NCBI GenBank assembly: GCA_934693165.1
Contig: CAKUUX010000008.1
Coordinates: 33,989 to 97,988 of the forward strand
Direction of reading: 5' to 3'
DNA: 64,000 bases
Source: an uncultured Candidatus Melainabacteria bacterium
Lineage (GTDB): Bacteria; Cyanobacteriota; Vampirovibrionia; Gastranaerophilales; Gastranaerophilaceae
The notes under the pieces were generated by a model. The model was not told where the DNA came from. It saw only the letters and a program-made list of their open reading frames with translations, and searched no databases. Position 1 is the stretch's first letter. Every line of letters begins with the position of its first letter. Below are positions 24,480-33,600 of this stretch, in pieces. The position numbers and the translations under genes were made by a program.

Positions 24480-25241
24480 ATGATCATAAAAAAACAAGCA
24501 CGAAAAAAGGAAATTGTACAAGAAGTACAAGAACCTGTTTCGGAAGAAAATGTCGTAGTTGTAGAGGAAGTTCAACAACAACCTATACAAGAACCTAAAA
24601 TTGAAGCTTCTCCGTTGCCTTCGCAAGAGGAGCTTAAAAATGATGCCTTCGACATTGACAAGATTGATTTTACACAAAGACAAGAAAGACGCCGTGGAGA
24701 TAGACGTCGAGGATATAGAAGAATTGATGATAGAAACCTTATCTCAAGAGCCCAAGAAGAAGCAGACCAAATTAAAGAATCTGCCGCAAAAGAAGGTTAT
24801 AAAGCAGGATTAGAAGAAGCCAGAAATGATATCTTAGATTTGAGAGAGTCTATCGCCGATTTCATATCAGCAAAAAAAGAGGTTTTCGAATATATTGCGC
24901 CTGATATATTAGAAATATCGGTTGAAATTGCAAGAAAAATTATTAAAAAAGAATTAGAACAAGATCCACAAGCTATTATTACAATGATACTTGAGGTAAT
25001 GGAGAACTTATCGAAAGATGAAACCAAAATCACAATAAGAGTAAATCCTATGCAAGCAGATCTTGTTAGAGAAGAATTGCCAAAGGCTTTATCAGCAAAA
25101 GGTACGGAAGCAAGGATAACAGTTACAGCTGATGACAGCGTAGAAACAGGAGGATGTGTATTTTTGACAAGCAACGGTATTATTGATGCTGGACTTGATA
25201 CGCAACTCGAAATTCTTAAAGAAGCATTGAAAGGAATGTAA
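24480..25241 (+). CDS. fliH: FliH-like export regulator (group 1)
   Basis: FliH is the stator-like negative regulator of the flagellar export ATPase. The 253 residues start with an acidic Gln/Glu/Val stretch, then a basic QERRRGDRRRGYRRIDDR patch, then the FliH/V-ATPase-E core: a long helix SRAQEEADQIKESAAKEGYK with AAxxG-type periodicity, VEIARKIIKKELE, and the C-terminal beta part ITIRVNPMQADLV...VETGGCVFLTSNGIIDAGLD. Its stop overlaps the flhA start (TAATG). No fliI is in this group. Confidence 0.85.
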   Translation: MIIKKQARKKEIVQEVQEPVSEENVVVVEEVQQQPIQEPKIEASPLPSQEELKNDAFDIDKIDFTQRQERRRGDRRRGYRRIDDRNLISRAQEEADQIKESAAKEGYKAGLEEARNDILDLRESIADFISAKKEVFEYIAPDILEISVEIARKIIKKELEQDPQAIITMILEVMENLSKDETKITIRVNPMQADLVREELPKALSAKGTEARITVTADDSVETGGCVFLTSNGIIDAGLDTQLEILKEALKGM

Positions 25242-27343
25242 TGGGAGCACCAGGCTCAAAGTCAATAAGTGAAGTATTTTTAGCAGGCTTCGTATTAATG
25301 TTAATACTTATCCTGTTAATTGAAATGCCGACTTGGGTTATCAACTTTTCAATCAGTTTCAATATGACAATTGGTATTGTACTTTTGATGATTGCCCTAT
25401 ACGTTCAAAAACCACTCGAATTAGCAGCATTCCCATCAATCATTTTGATTTGTACAATGTTCCGTCTGGTATTATCAATTGCGTCAACACGTCTTATTTT
25501 GGCAAAAGGTGACGCTGGTGAAGTTGTAACGGCATTCGGTCACTTCGTAACTGGTGGCAACATGGTTGTAGGTTTCGTAATTTTCTTAATCATTACGGTT
25601 GTACAATTTATGGTAATCACAAAGGGTGCTGAACGTATCGCCGAAGTATCTGCCAGATTCGCCTTAGATGCGATGCCTGGTAAACAAATGACAATCGACG
25701 CCGACTTTAACGCAGGTTTGATTTCTCCAGAAGAAGCAGTTAAACGTCGTGAGGACTTACAAAGAGAATCTAGTTTATTCGGTTCTATGGATGGTTCTAT
25801 GAAGTTCGTAAAAGGGGATACAATCGCTGGTGTTATCATTACAATCATCAATATTGTTGGGGGATTATGCGTTGGTTGTTTAATGAATAATATGCCAATT
25901 GCAGATGCTGTTTCAAAATACACTATCTTAACAATTGGTGACGGCTTAGCATCACAAGTACCTTCACTTTTAATGTCAATCTCAGCTGGTATCGTAATGA
26001 CTCGTGCTTCTGCTACAAGTTCATCATTGGGTGCTGATTTAACAACACAATTAATGAGCAAACCTTACAGTTTATTCTTTGCAGCAGGGTTCTTATTCTT
26101 AATTACATTATCTTGTCCAGTAACAGGTTTACCATGGTTTCCATTCCTGTTATTTACGATAATTCTTGTACTAGCAGGGTTCTCAGTACTTGTTAACGCA
26201 GACGTACAATCTCAATTGGGACAATTAGAAAGCGTTCGTCAAAACATGCAAGACCTTGTTAACCCTAACAGAATGTACGAAAGACTTGGTGTTGACGTAC
26301 TTTCATTACAAGTTGGGGCAGGCTTACTTGTAATCGCCGACCCTGATCAGGAAGGTCAATTACTTGCTAAGATTGCAGCCTTAAGACAAAGAGTTACTGA
26401 TGAATTAGGTTATATCTTACCAAACATCAGAATTATGGACTCATCTGCATTAGAAGCCAACGAATACTTAATTGCTATTCGTGGTAATACTGTTGCGACT
26501 GGTTTTGTATATCCAGGAAAATATATGGTTATTGCAGATCAATGGGATTCTGTTAAATCTTCTGTTCCTGATGACGCTATCGTTGGTGTTGATCCAACTT
26601 ATCAAACACAAGCTTATTGGGTTTCTGAAGAAGACGCTAAATCAACTAAAGCTATTACAGCCGTTGACGCTACAGACGTTGTAGTTACTCACTTACAAGA
26701 AGTATCAAGAAAACACGTTGACGATGTCATGACAAAAACTGACGTATTAAAATTAATGGAATTAGTACGTTCTCAAGACCCTACTCTTGTTAACGACTTA
26801 GTTCCAACAATCATTTCCACAAGTGATTTGAGAAAAATCTTTGTAAACTTGATTAGAGAAAAAGTTTCTATTAAAGATATTATCTTTATCTTTGAACGTC
26901 TGTGCGACTATGCAAGATTTTCAAAAGAACCAGATATTCTTTCAGAACGTCTGCGTGCAGCGTTAGGTAGACAAATCTGTTTAACTAACGTTCAAGAAGA
27001 TAAAGTTCTTTATGCCTTAACACTTTCACCTGATTGGGAAAAAGTTCTTGATGACAGTTGCCAAAGAACAGAGCTTGGTACAATGTTCTTGCTTAACCCA
27101 ATGCAAGTACAAGAACTTATTGAAAGTACAGCCACAACACTTATGACAGCTCACCAAAACATTGGTAAACAGCCAGTAATCTTGTGTTCACCTAGAATTA
27201 GATTACCTCTGTTCCAATTACTTGAACGTCATATCCCAACAATCGTTGTAATTTCTTACTCTGAATTAATTACAGATATTAAGGTTGAAGCAGTTGATAC
27301 AATCGGCGAAAGCTATAACCAAGAGCAATACGTGACAGGCTAA
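25241..27343 (+). CDS. flhA: flagellar export gate protein FlhA
   Basis: FlhA is the large proton-driven export gate subunit of the flagellar type III system. It has 700 residues with about eight membrane helices in the first ~320, the FHIPEP-family signature around RFALDAMPGKQMTIDADFNAG, and a cytoplasmic C-terminal domain (~350-700) that docks substrates and chaperones. This is the only export-gate gene in the window. Translation is coupled to the FliH-like gene by a one-base overlap. Confidence 0.97.
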   Translation: MGAPGSKSISEVFLAGFVLMLILILLIEMPTWVINFSISFNMTIGIVLLMIALYVQKPLELAAFPSIILICTMFRLVLSIASTRLILAKGDAGEVVTAFGHFVTGGNMVVGFVIFLIITVVQFMVITKGAERIAEVSARFALDAMPGKQMTIDADFNAGLISPEEAVKRREDLQRESSLFGSMDGSMKFVKGDTIAGVIITIINIVGGLCVGCLMNNMPIADAVSKYTILTIGDGLASQVPSLLMSISAGIVMTRASATSSSLGADLTTQLMSKPYSLFFAAGFLFLITLSCPVTGLPWFPFLLFTIILVLAGFSVLVNADVQSQLGQLESVRQNMQDLVNPNRMYERLGVDVLSLQVGAGLLVIADPDQEGQLLAKIAALRQRVTDELGYILPNIRIMDSSALEANEYLIAIRGNTVATGFVYPGKYMVIADQWDSVKSSVPDDAIVGVDPTYQTQAYWVSEEDAKSTKAITAVDATDVVVTHLQEVSRKHVDDVMTKTDVLKLMELVRSQDPTLVNDLVPTIISTSDLRKIFVNLIREKVSIKDIIFIFERLCDYARFSKEPDILSERLRAALGRQICLTNVQEDKVLYALTLSPDWEKVLDDSCQRTELGTMFLLNPMQVQELIESTATTLMTAHQNIGKQPVILCSPRIRLPLFQLLERHIPTIVVISYSELITDIKVEAVDTIGESYNQEQYVTG

Positions 27344-27350
27344 TGAATAA

Positions 27351-27572
27351 ATGAAAAAACTAGTTTTATTCTTGATAGAAATATATCAAAAGATTTCAAG
27401 ATTAACTCCACCTGTATGTAGATTTGCACCAACTTGTTCTGAATATACAAAACAAGCTATTATTAAATTTGGACTATTAAAAGGTCTTTGGCTTGGCATA
27501 AAAAGAATTTCTAAATGCCATCCATTACACGAAGGTGGCTATGACCCAGTACCAGACGAGTTTAAATGGTAA
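27351..27572 (+). CDS. yidD: membrane protein insertion efficiency factor YidD
   Basis: The 73-residue YidD/Hmd family protein is membrane-associated and assists YidC-dependent insertion. Family motifs are intact: IYQKISRLTPPVCRFAPTCS, SEYTKQAIIKFGLLKGLWLG and CHPLHEGGYDPVP. It lies eight bases after flhA. Its presence after a flagellar gate gene, rather than with rnpA and yidC, is unusual. Confidence 0.93.
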   Translation: MKKLVLFLIEIYQKISRLTPPVCRFAPTCSEYTKQAIIKFGLLKGLWLGIKRISKCHPLHEGGYDPVPDEFKW

Positions 27573-27630
27573 TTATTCTTACGATAGAACTATAAATGTA
27601 ACAAATTCTTAACATAACACTTCAAATTTC

Positions 27631-27658
27631 TAAAGTTATCATAAAAGATTGCCGATAT
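27631..27658 (+). promoter_or_regulatory. sigma-28 (FliA-type) promoter
   Basis: TAAAGTTA (27631-27638), a 12-base spacer and GCCGATAT (27651-27658) match the flagellar consensus at 14 of 16 positions. It precedes the 51-aa gene by about 40 bases. Confidence 0.75.
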
Positions 27659-27700
27659 ATAACTTGTAAGCAAGATAACTAATAAAAAGGATATGTGAAT

Positions 27701-27856
27701 ATGTTAAGAAAAATCGAATTACCAACAACAAATATTGATAACAGTGTTGAATTTATTTTGAGAGGAGCAAAAAAACGCAGATCAATGGCTATGGCATCTG
27801 CAAGAATGCTAACTAACGAACAAGGCATTCAAACTATGTTGGTTGCTGTAAAATAA
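27701..27856 (+). CDS. 51-aa unknown protein behind a sigma-28 promoter
   Basis: ATG at 27701 follows AAAAAGGATATGTG. The product (MLRKIELPTTNIDNSVEFIL, then a basic GAKKRR patch and AMASARML helix, ending MLVAVK) is small, basic and helical. The part EFILRGAKKRRSMAMASARM faintly resembles the conserved helix of the RNA-polymerase omega subunit, but the match is weak and the protein is short. The upstream flagellar promoter argues for a late flagellar role instead. A terminator follows at 27940. Confidence 0.65.
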   Translation: MLRKIELPTTNIDNSVEFILRGAKKRRSMAMASARMLTNEQGIQTMLVAVK

Positions 27857-27939
27857 TAGAGTGTGTAGAGTGACCGAGAAATCGGGATGTGTGTAAAACA
27901 AACAGCAATCTGTATGAAAAAAGAAGAAAGATGAATTTA

Positions 27940-27972
27940 AAAGAGGTCAAGAAATTGACCTCTTTCTTTTTG
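27940..27972 (+). terminator. rho-independent terminator
   Basis: AAAGAGGTCAA-GAAA-TTGACCTCTTT is a perfect 11-bp stem with a GAAA loop, followed by CTTTTTGT. Confidence 0.9.
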
Positions 27973-28001
27973 TAAAAAAATAACCTTCAATAAAAAATAA
28001 T

Positions 28002-28009
28002 GCTATAAT
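28002..28009 (+). promoter_or_regulatory. extended -10 promoter
   Basis: TGCTATAAT gives a perfect -10 with the extended TG motif about 35 bases before the 71-aa gene. The -35 region is weak. The position is accurate to within a few bases. Confidence 0.4.
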
Positions 28010-28043
28010 TCTATCAATAGAAAACAAATCAGAGAGGTTTAAA

Positions 28044-28259
28044 ATGTTTCAAGAATGTCCATTTAATGGAAATAAAGAATGTAATGAAAGTTGTGGATTG
28101 TTTATAGCACCAAGCGACTTAAATGAACTAATGGGAACAAGATTAACAAGCATAGGCGTATTTGACGTTAAAGAAGGAATGTGCTCACTAAAAATGCTTG
28201 CCCTAAGTAGTGGAAGATACATGTTTGAAAACACTGCCACAGTAAGAAGAAACGCATAA
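28044..28259 (+). CDS. small cysteine-containing unknown protein
   Basis: A 71-residue soluble protein with four cysteines: two in the N-terminal CPFNGNKECNESCG pattern plus Cys at the GMCSLKML site. The spacing suggests a small metal or Fe-S site, but no family is recognised. AGAGAGGTT gives a good ribosome site. The last codons (RRNA-stop) are repeated 110 bases downstream as part of a direct repeat. Confidence 0.7.
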   Translation: MFQECPFNGNKECNESCGLFIAPSDLNELMGTRLTSIGVFDVKEGMCSLKMLALSSGRYMFENTATVRRNA

Positions 28260-28378
28260 GCCGATGTGGAGTGTCAGTGTCGGCACACGATGAGTGTGAC
28301 GAGCAGGACACGTAACATAATAACTGCGACGTAGAAATCTTCGATTTCACAGGAGCAAGAAACGCGTAAGCCGATGTG
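28247..28378 (+). repeat. 22-bp direct repeats, 110 bp apart, in a GC-richer stretch
   Basis: AAGAAACGC[A/G]TAAGCCGATGTG occurs at 28247-28268 and 28357-28378 with one mismatch. The first copy includes the 3' end of the 71-aa gene. The following 28380-28520 is also GC-richer and contains small inverted repeats (GTGGGA-N6-TCCCAC). No convincing gene is seen in 28260-28524. Confidence 0.65.
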
Positions 28379-28524
28379 AAGGAGGATTTTTGGAAGGGTG
28401 ACGACGAGCATAGCGAGTCAAACCCGAAAGGTGGAGTGGGACATTACTCCCACGACAACCCAAATAATCCGAAAACATTTTGGGCAAGTATGCCAAATCT
28501 ACAGGAATTCAAGGGATTTTTAAT

Positions 28525-28556
28525 CAAAAAAAGCCCCCAAATTGGGAGCTTTTCTT
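28525..28556 (-). terminator. terminator of the annexin-like gene
   Basis: On the minus strand AAAAGCTCCCAATTTGGGGGCTTTTTTT gives a strong stem and a run of seven T, about 30 bases after the stop at 28582. Confidence 0.85.
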
Positions 28557-28581
28557 TCACATCTACTCTTTATAGCTTATA

Positions 28582-29421
28582 TTAGCCATTATCACGTTTT
28601 GTAATCATTGCAGCTAACATTGTGTTGAAGTGGTTGTTAACAACTTCGTCATCGATGTTGAACCAGCTGTTGTTTTCTGCAGAAACTTTTGCTTTGAATG
28701 ATTTAGCTTCTGCATCTAAGCCCATTTCAGAAGCTCTTGCAGCTAATTTATCTTTCAAACCATTTGTAATTTTTGTTAATCTTCCTGACCAACCTACCCA
28801 TTCTTCGTTTTGTAATGATTCGATTAATGTTTCACCATCCATATCATCTGAGTATTGGTTGATGTATGTTTCCATAACTTCAAGAACATTATCCTTGTTG
28901 ATTTTTGCTAAAGCTTCATCAACTGCTTTGTTATCAGTACCAATACCTTTCATTGCTACATATAATTGTTCACAAATTTCGTTAGCTTCTTTTTGAACTT
29001 TTTCAGATTTTGCTTTTGCTGCTGCTGCTTTTTTGTCTACTGTTGTTTTTCCTGTTTTTGAAGAAGCATCAGTTTTTGTTGTACCGTCTGTTTTAGTTGT
29101 TGAATCAGCTTTTGTTGTGCCATCAGCTTTCTTTGTAGGTTCGCAAACTGTTGTTTTACCAGAGTTTTGAACGCCTAAGCCTGCAAAGTTTAAGTTAAAG
29201 CAACTTGCAATGTTATTGAACCAAACTGGCATTGCCATATTCACACAAGCTTCAGAAATTGGAGAATATGCTAATGTGTTGAATTGATTAGCCATTGAAT
29301 TTGTAAAAATATTCAATTTAGAATAATCAACACTTGCAGTTTGATATCCATTAAAATTATTTAAACCATAATTGTTAAGACCAAATCCTAAACCAGTGTT
29401 TAAACCATAATTAAATGTCAT
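28582..29421 (-). CDS. protein with annexin-repeat-like domain
   Basis: The 279 residues fall into three parts. Residues 1-85 are Asn/Gly/Leu-rich and end in a hydrophobic module (VWFNNIASCFNLNFAG) shared with the protein at 9475-11133. Residues ~90-135 are a Thr/Lys/Ala-rich linker with TKADSTTKTDGTTKTD repeats. Residues ~140-200 look like an annexin repeat: QLYVAMKGIGTDNKAVDEAL, then NVLEVMETYINQYSDDM, with an acidic residue about 38-40 positions after the GIGT loop, as in type II calcium sites. The C-terminus may be a second, degenerate repeat. No signal peptide. Annexin similarity is judged by eye and would need a profile search. Confidence 0.65.
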   Translation of the reverse strand: MTFNYGLNTGLGFGLNNYGLNNFNGYQTASVDYSKLNIFTNSMANQFNTLAYSPISEACVNMAMPVWFNNIASCFNLNFAGLGVQNSGKTTVCEPTKKADGTTKADSTTKTDGTTKTDASSKTGKTTVDKKAAAAKAKSEKVQKEANEICEQLYVAMKGIGTDNKAVDEALAKINKDNVLEVMETYINQYSDDMDGETLIESLQNEEWVGWSGRLTKITNGLKDKLAARASEMGLDAEAKSFKAKVSAENNSWFNIDDEVVNNHFNTMLAAMITKRDNG

Positions 29422-29629
29422 ATATATTTCCCCGTTTTCCTATGTTTCTAAGAGTGTGTTTAAAGTTTATTAAATCTTTATTCTTTTAATATCCCTTACA
29501 TTTATATAAAAACAATCTCAAATTCATGATTGACAAATGTTTTCGGCATATTTTTAACCAAATCGCTAGAACGCCCTATTTTCAAGAAAAAAGTTGCCGT
29601 TACAAAACTTTACAAACAGGTTAAAACGC

Positions 29630-29666
29630 CATGTTCATCATGGTTTTGAAGGTATTTTTTAGCTAC
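29630..29666. repeat. conserved upstream block, copy B
   Basis: An identical 18-base core (CATGTTCATCATGGTTTT) to that at 21069, then GGTATT-N2-TTAGC. It is about 210 bases upstream of the annexin-like gene; a TAAAGTTT element lies nearby on the minus strand (29605-29612), but no good sigma-28 -10 box follows it. Besides this block and the two hairpins to its right, the 369-base gap (29422-29790) shows nothing clear. Confidence 0.6.
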
Positions 29667-29693
29667 AAATCCAAAGGCTTAGCAACTAAATTA

Positions 29694-29727
29694 ATAGGCG
29701 AAATTTTGAAAAATTTCGCCTATTAAA
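29694..29727. terminator. second hairpin downstream of the hook/rod gene
   Basis: AATAGGCGAAATTTT and AAAATTTCGCCTATT form a 15-bp stem with a two-base centre, with T-rich flanks on both sides. Confidence 0.6.
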
Positions 29728-29740
29728 AATAAACTTAATA

Positions 29741-29763
29741 AAAAGGGACAATAATTGTCCCCT
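29741..29763 (-). terminator. terminator of the fliJ-fliK-hook operon
   Basis: On the minus strand GGGACAATTATTGTCCC followed by TTTTTATT, about 27 bases after the hook/rod gene stop. It forms a tandem pair with the hairpin at 29694. Confidence 0.85.
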
Positions 29764-29790
29764 AGAAAATGGAGTTTAACATTACACTTA

Positions 29791-30630
29791 TTATGAACCA
29801 CCAACTAGTCTTAATGCTTCTTGTAGTAGTTCTTTATTTGATGAAATCAATTTGTTTGCCAATTCCATTTGAACTTTTGCCAATTGGAAACTATTGATAT
29901 TATCTTTAAAGCCTGCATTAGAAAGTTCTATCAAACCTGAACGAACTTCTGCTCTACCCATTACAGGTCTACCTGATTCTGGTGTTTCGATATATTGATT
30001 ATCTTTAATTTCGTACAAGCCATTTTTGTTATGGAAACTTGCTTGAGCTACTTTGTATAAAGGAACTTTTCTTTTACCACCGTCAGCTTTACCGTAGATA
30101 GTACCATCTTCCTTGATTTCATAATCATCATACTTGCCTAAATATTTACCGTTGTTTGGATCAATCCACAACTTAATATTTGTTGTAGGTAAATCCATTG
30201 CACCACCTTTTAAAGTAGTTTCTTGGTAAACATCATTTTTTACGGCCTTTGTACCAGCCATAATTTCGCCTTTATCGTTCAAGATATAACCTTGAACATT
30301 TAAACCATCTTTTGTTTTATATGCACCTTCAGCATCAAAATCAAATTCACCGTGTCTTGTGTAAACAGTTTTACCGTCTTCACCTTTTACCATGAAGAAA
30401 CCTTCACCTTCTAAGAACAAGTTTGCATTACCAGTCCCTGGAGTTGATTTACCTTGGCTAAAGTTTACACTTGAATTATCAAGTACTGAACCGTTTAAAA
30501 ATGTTTGGAAGCTAATTTTCTTCTCTTTATAACCTGGAGTATAGATATTAGCTAAGTTTTCTGTAATTGCTCCCATCCAGTTGTTTGTTGCCTTTTGAGC
30601 ATTTAGGGCAATCATAAATGAATCGTTCAT
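29791..30630 (-). CDS. flagellar hook/rod protein (FlgE/FlgF/FlgG type)
   Basis: The 279-residue flagellar axial protein has the N-terminal rod motif (MIALNAQKATNNWMGAITEN, then LANIYTPGYKEKK), the central GEGFFMV and YTRHGEFDFDAEG motifs, and the C-terminal SNAGFKDNINSFQLAKVQME heptad helix. It is exported by the flagellar type III system. Length fits FlgF/FlgG (rod) better than full FlgE (hook). It is the last gene of fliJ-fliK-x, three bases after fliK. Confidence 0.9.
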   Translation of the reverse strand: MNDSFMIALNAQKATNNWMGAITENLANIYTPGYKEKKISFQTFLNGSVLDNSSVNFSQGKSTPGTGNANLFLEGEGFFMVKGEDGKTVYTRHGEFDFDAEGAYKTKDGLNVQGYILNDKGEIMAGTKAVKNDVYQETTLKGGAMDLPTTNIKLWIDPNNGKYLGKYDDYEIKEDGTIYGKADGGKRKVPLYKVAQASFHNKNGLYEIKDNQYIETPESGRPVMGRAEVRSGLIELSNAGFKDNINSFQLAKVQMELANKLISSNKELLQEALRLVGGS

Positions 30631-30633
30631 TCT

Positions 30634-33600
30634 CTATTCTCCTCTTTTTCTTCTCTCTCTATTTTGTCTACCACCATTTGATTGACGATAGTTCAAATCT
30701 TTGTAGTCGATATTTTCGTCATTAAATTTTTGGCGAAGCATTGGCAATTGAGTTCTTAAGAATTGTTCCACTGCCTTATCTCCTGGTAAGAATTCTGCTG
30801 AAATTTTACCCTCTCTATCTATTTTTATAATGACAGAAATATTTTTGTCAAAATCTATTCTAAATGGTTTATTAGTTTTTGCAGCTTCGCCAATCATGTC
30901 TGCTAATGCTTTTGAAACTCTTGTTGTTTGTTGTGCATCATCAGCCAATTTTTGAACATCTTGCAACATTTGTGTTGCAGTATCTGCTACTGTTTGACCT
31001 GTTTCTTGGTTATTTTTAACCAACTCTATAAAGAAGTTTGCATCTTGTTCTGTCATTTTCAATTGTTTTGTTTCAACTTTTTTAGGTTGAACTTTTTGAA
31101 CATCAAGAGATTTTAAATCTTTTTGAATAGCTTTTGCTTCTTGAGCTGTTTCTACAATTGCTGATAAGTCATTAATTTCTGCAATTCTTTCATTGATAAC
31201 ATTTTTAACATCTTCTGTCGCTGCCAAATTTTGCGCCTTGTTCAAATTGTAGTAATTTTTAATTTCTTCTGTCAAAAGAGTATTGTCATCAATCATTGAA
31301 ACATCTTTTGATTTCAACGATTCAACCGTATCTTCTGCCATTATTTCAGTTAAAAATTTATTCAATTCTTCTAATGGTTGTTTCTTTTGAGGTTCAATGG
31401 CTGTTCTTTCCAACTGAACAGGTTTTTCTATTACAACTTCTTCTTTTTGTTCAGGTTTTTGAACAGGTTTACGAAGTTGTTCAGGCACAACCTCTTCCAT
31501 TGCAGGAATTTTCTTTGTTAAATCAACTTCTTCACTTAGAATTTGACTCAACAATTCATTTTCAATAGGTTTTTCTTCAACTTTTTTAGGTTGAACTTTT
31601 GAAATATTGTTTTCTGGTTGAAGAATTGATTTTTTATTTTCAACTTCAACAGATTTAATCTCTTGTTTTATTTGAGGTTGTTGAAGAGGTGTTGTTTTAT
31701 TTTCAACTGGCTTAACCATTTCTACAGGCTTGTTTGCTTGAAGAGGTTTTTCTTCAAGTTTTACTTTGCCAATTTCTTGTTTTGGTTGAATAACTTTATC
31801 TTCAAGAGGTTTAACTTGAGCTGGTTCTTTTTCAACCAAAGGAGTTTTTTGTTCAAAACTTTTAATCTCTTTTTTGTTTTCAGGTTGAATTAAAGTTTCT
31901 GCCTTATTTTCAACATTTTTGTTTGGCTTAAAAGTTTTGTCCATTTCAAGCGCATTTTTAGGTTGAAGTGGTTGAGGTTTAACATCATTAATCTTATTAT
32001 CCTTTACCTGTTCAATCTCTTCAACTGGATTTTCAAATTTTGATTGTTCTTTAATTGCATCCAAAATTTCGATTTGAGGTTTTAGTTGTTCTTTAACAAC
32101 TTCTGGCTCAAAATCATCAACAGTTAATTTTACATCTTCAACAGTTTTGTCAGAAAAATCAGTTTTCTTATCATTTTTTGTATCAAATGATACCAAATCA
32201 TCTGTTTTTGATAAAACATTAACTTTATCTTTTTTGATAACGTTATTAACAATATTTGTAAAATCCTTCATAGATAAAGTTTCATCTTTTATTTCTGCTT
32301 TATTTTGAGCATTTTGAATATTGTTTATAATTTTATTGATAACTTTTTTGTCTTGAATTGGTTGAAAGTCTTTGTTATCAGCTTTCATAGAGTCATTGAT
32401 AAAATCTTTTTTCTCTGTAAAATTAAGTTCATTGAAGTTTTTAATCTTTGTATCAAAACTCAATTCATTTTTTACGTTGTTATTTATATTGTTTGTAATT
32501 TTTGTATCAGAAATTTTTTCATTCTTTTTAGAATGAATAATATTCTTTAACTCTTCTTTTGATAAGTTATTAATAACCTTCAAATCATTTTTTGTTTCAG
32601 ATTTTTTATCAATATTTTTTGAAGGTAAAACATCTTTTACCAACTCATTATTTTCAAAATAAGATTTTTTATTGTCTAAAATTTCTGCTTTACCGACATT
32701 TGTATTTTTTTCTGAAACATTCTTGATTAGAGGATTTTCAATAACTTTAATATTATCTTCAACCTCATTAACTTTATCTTGTTTTGGTTGTTTTACTGGT
32801 TTTTGAATATTTTCAATATTTTTATCTAGTAAATCTGTTATTTCTTCCACTTTTGAAGCATTTTTATCATCAACCTTATTTTTATCTTCAACTTTTTCAG
32901 ATACACCAAATTTATCATCTAAAATTTCATCAGAAGTATCTTTTTTAGAAATTTTTGGCAACTCATTAAATGTTTGAAGAGTTTCTTCTAATTCTGCAAA
33001 CCTATTATTTTTATTTGTTTCTGTATTTTTAGCCTTGTTATCAACCTCTGGCATAACAGGAATAAATTCCTCGTAAGTTGCCTTTGGTTCTTTTCTTGAA
33101 ATTTCTTCCTCTGGTAAAACTTCTTCCATTACCATTTGAGGGATTTTTTTTGTTTCGTTTTCAACAACGTTATTTTTTGAAGAATTTTCTGACTTGTTTT
33201 CAACCTTATTATTGTTTTTTGATTGAACTAAAGTTTCTTTTTTGTATTCTATTTGTTTATTTTCAGATTTTAGATTAGATTGAATTAAATCTTCAACCTG
33301 AGTCTTTGCATCATTAATTTCAGCCACATCAGTTTTTGGCAAAACTTCTTTTTTATCTTCTGTCTTTTTAGTTTCTTGATTTTTTGCAACATACATTATA
33401 TTTGATTTGCAAAAATCATCAATCTTTTTAGAAGGACTTTCTTCTTTATTTTCAACTGAAGTAGCATCAGAAACTTCAACTTTTTCATTTTTTGTTTCAA
33501 GAGTCTCTTTCATTGAATTAACCATATCTAAATCTTTTAGTCCATCAACAAATGTTGTATCACCAGTTTTTACAGGTGTAGATGTAGACATTTGATTTAT

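Noticed and set aside
27701..27856. RNA polymerase omega subunit (rpoZ)
   Set aside because: Only a short stretch resembles the omega helix, and the flagellar-type promoter makes that role unlikely. Kept as an unknown protein.
28376..28585. 69-codon plus-strand frame
   Set aside because: It runs through the terminator of the annexin-like gene and into that gene's 3' end, has no recognisable domain, and lies in the repeat region.
29534..29550. Sigma-28 promoter of the annexin-like gene
   Set aside because: GCCGAAAA appears on the minus strand, but no TAAA-type -35 lies at the right distance; the TAAAGTTT near 29605 is not followed by a matching -10.
30928..33595. Several plus-strand frames opposite fliK
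   Set aside because: They are Phe/Leu/Cys-rich complements of the Lys/Glu/Asn-rich fliK coding region, without ribosome sites or domains.
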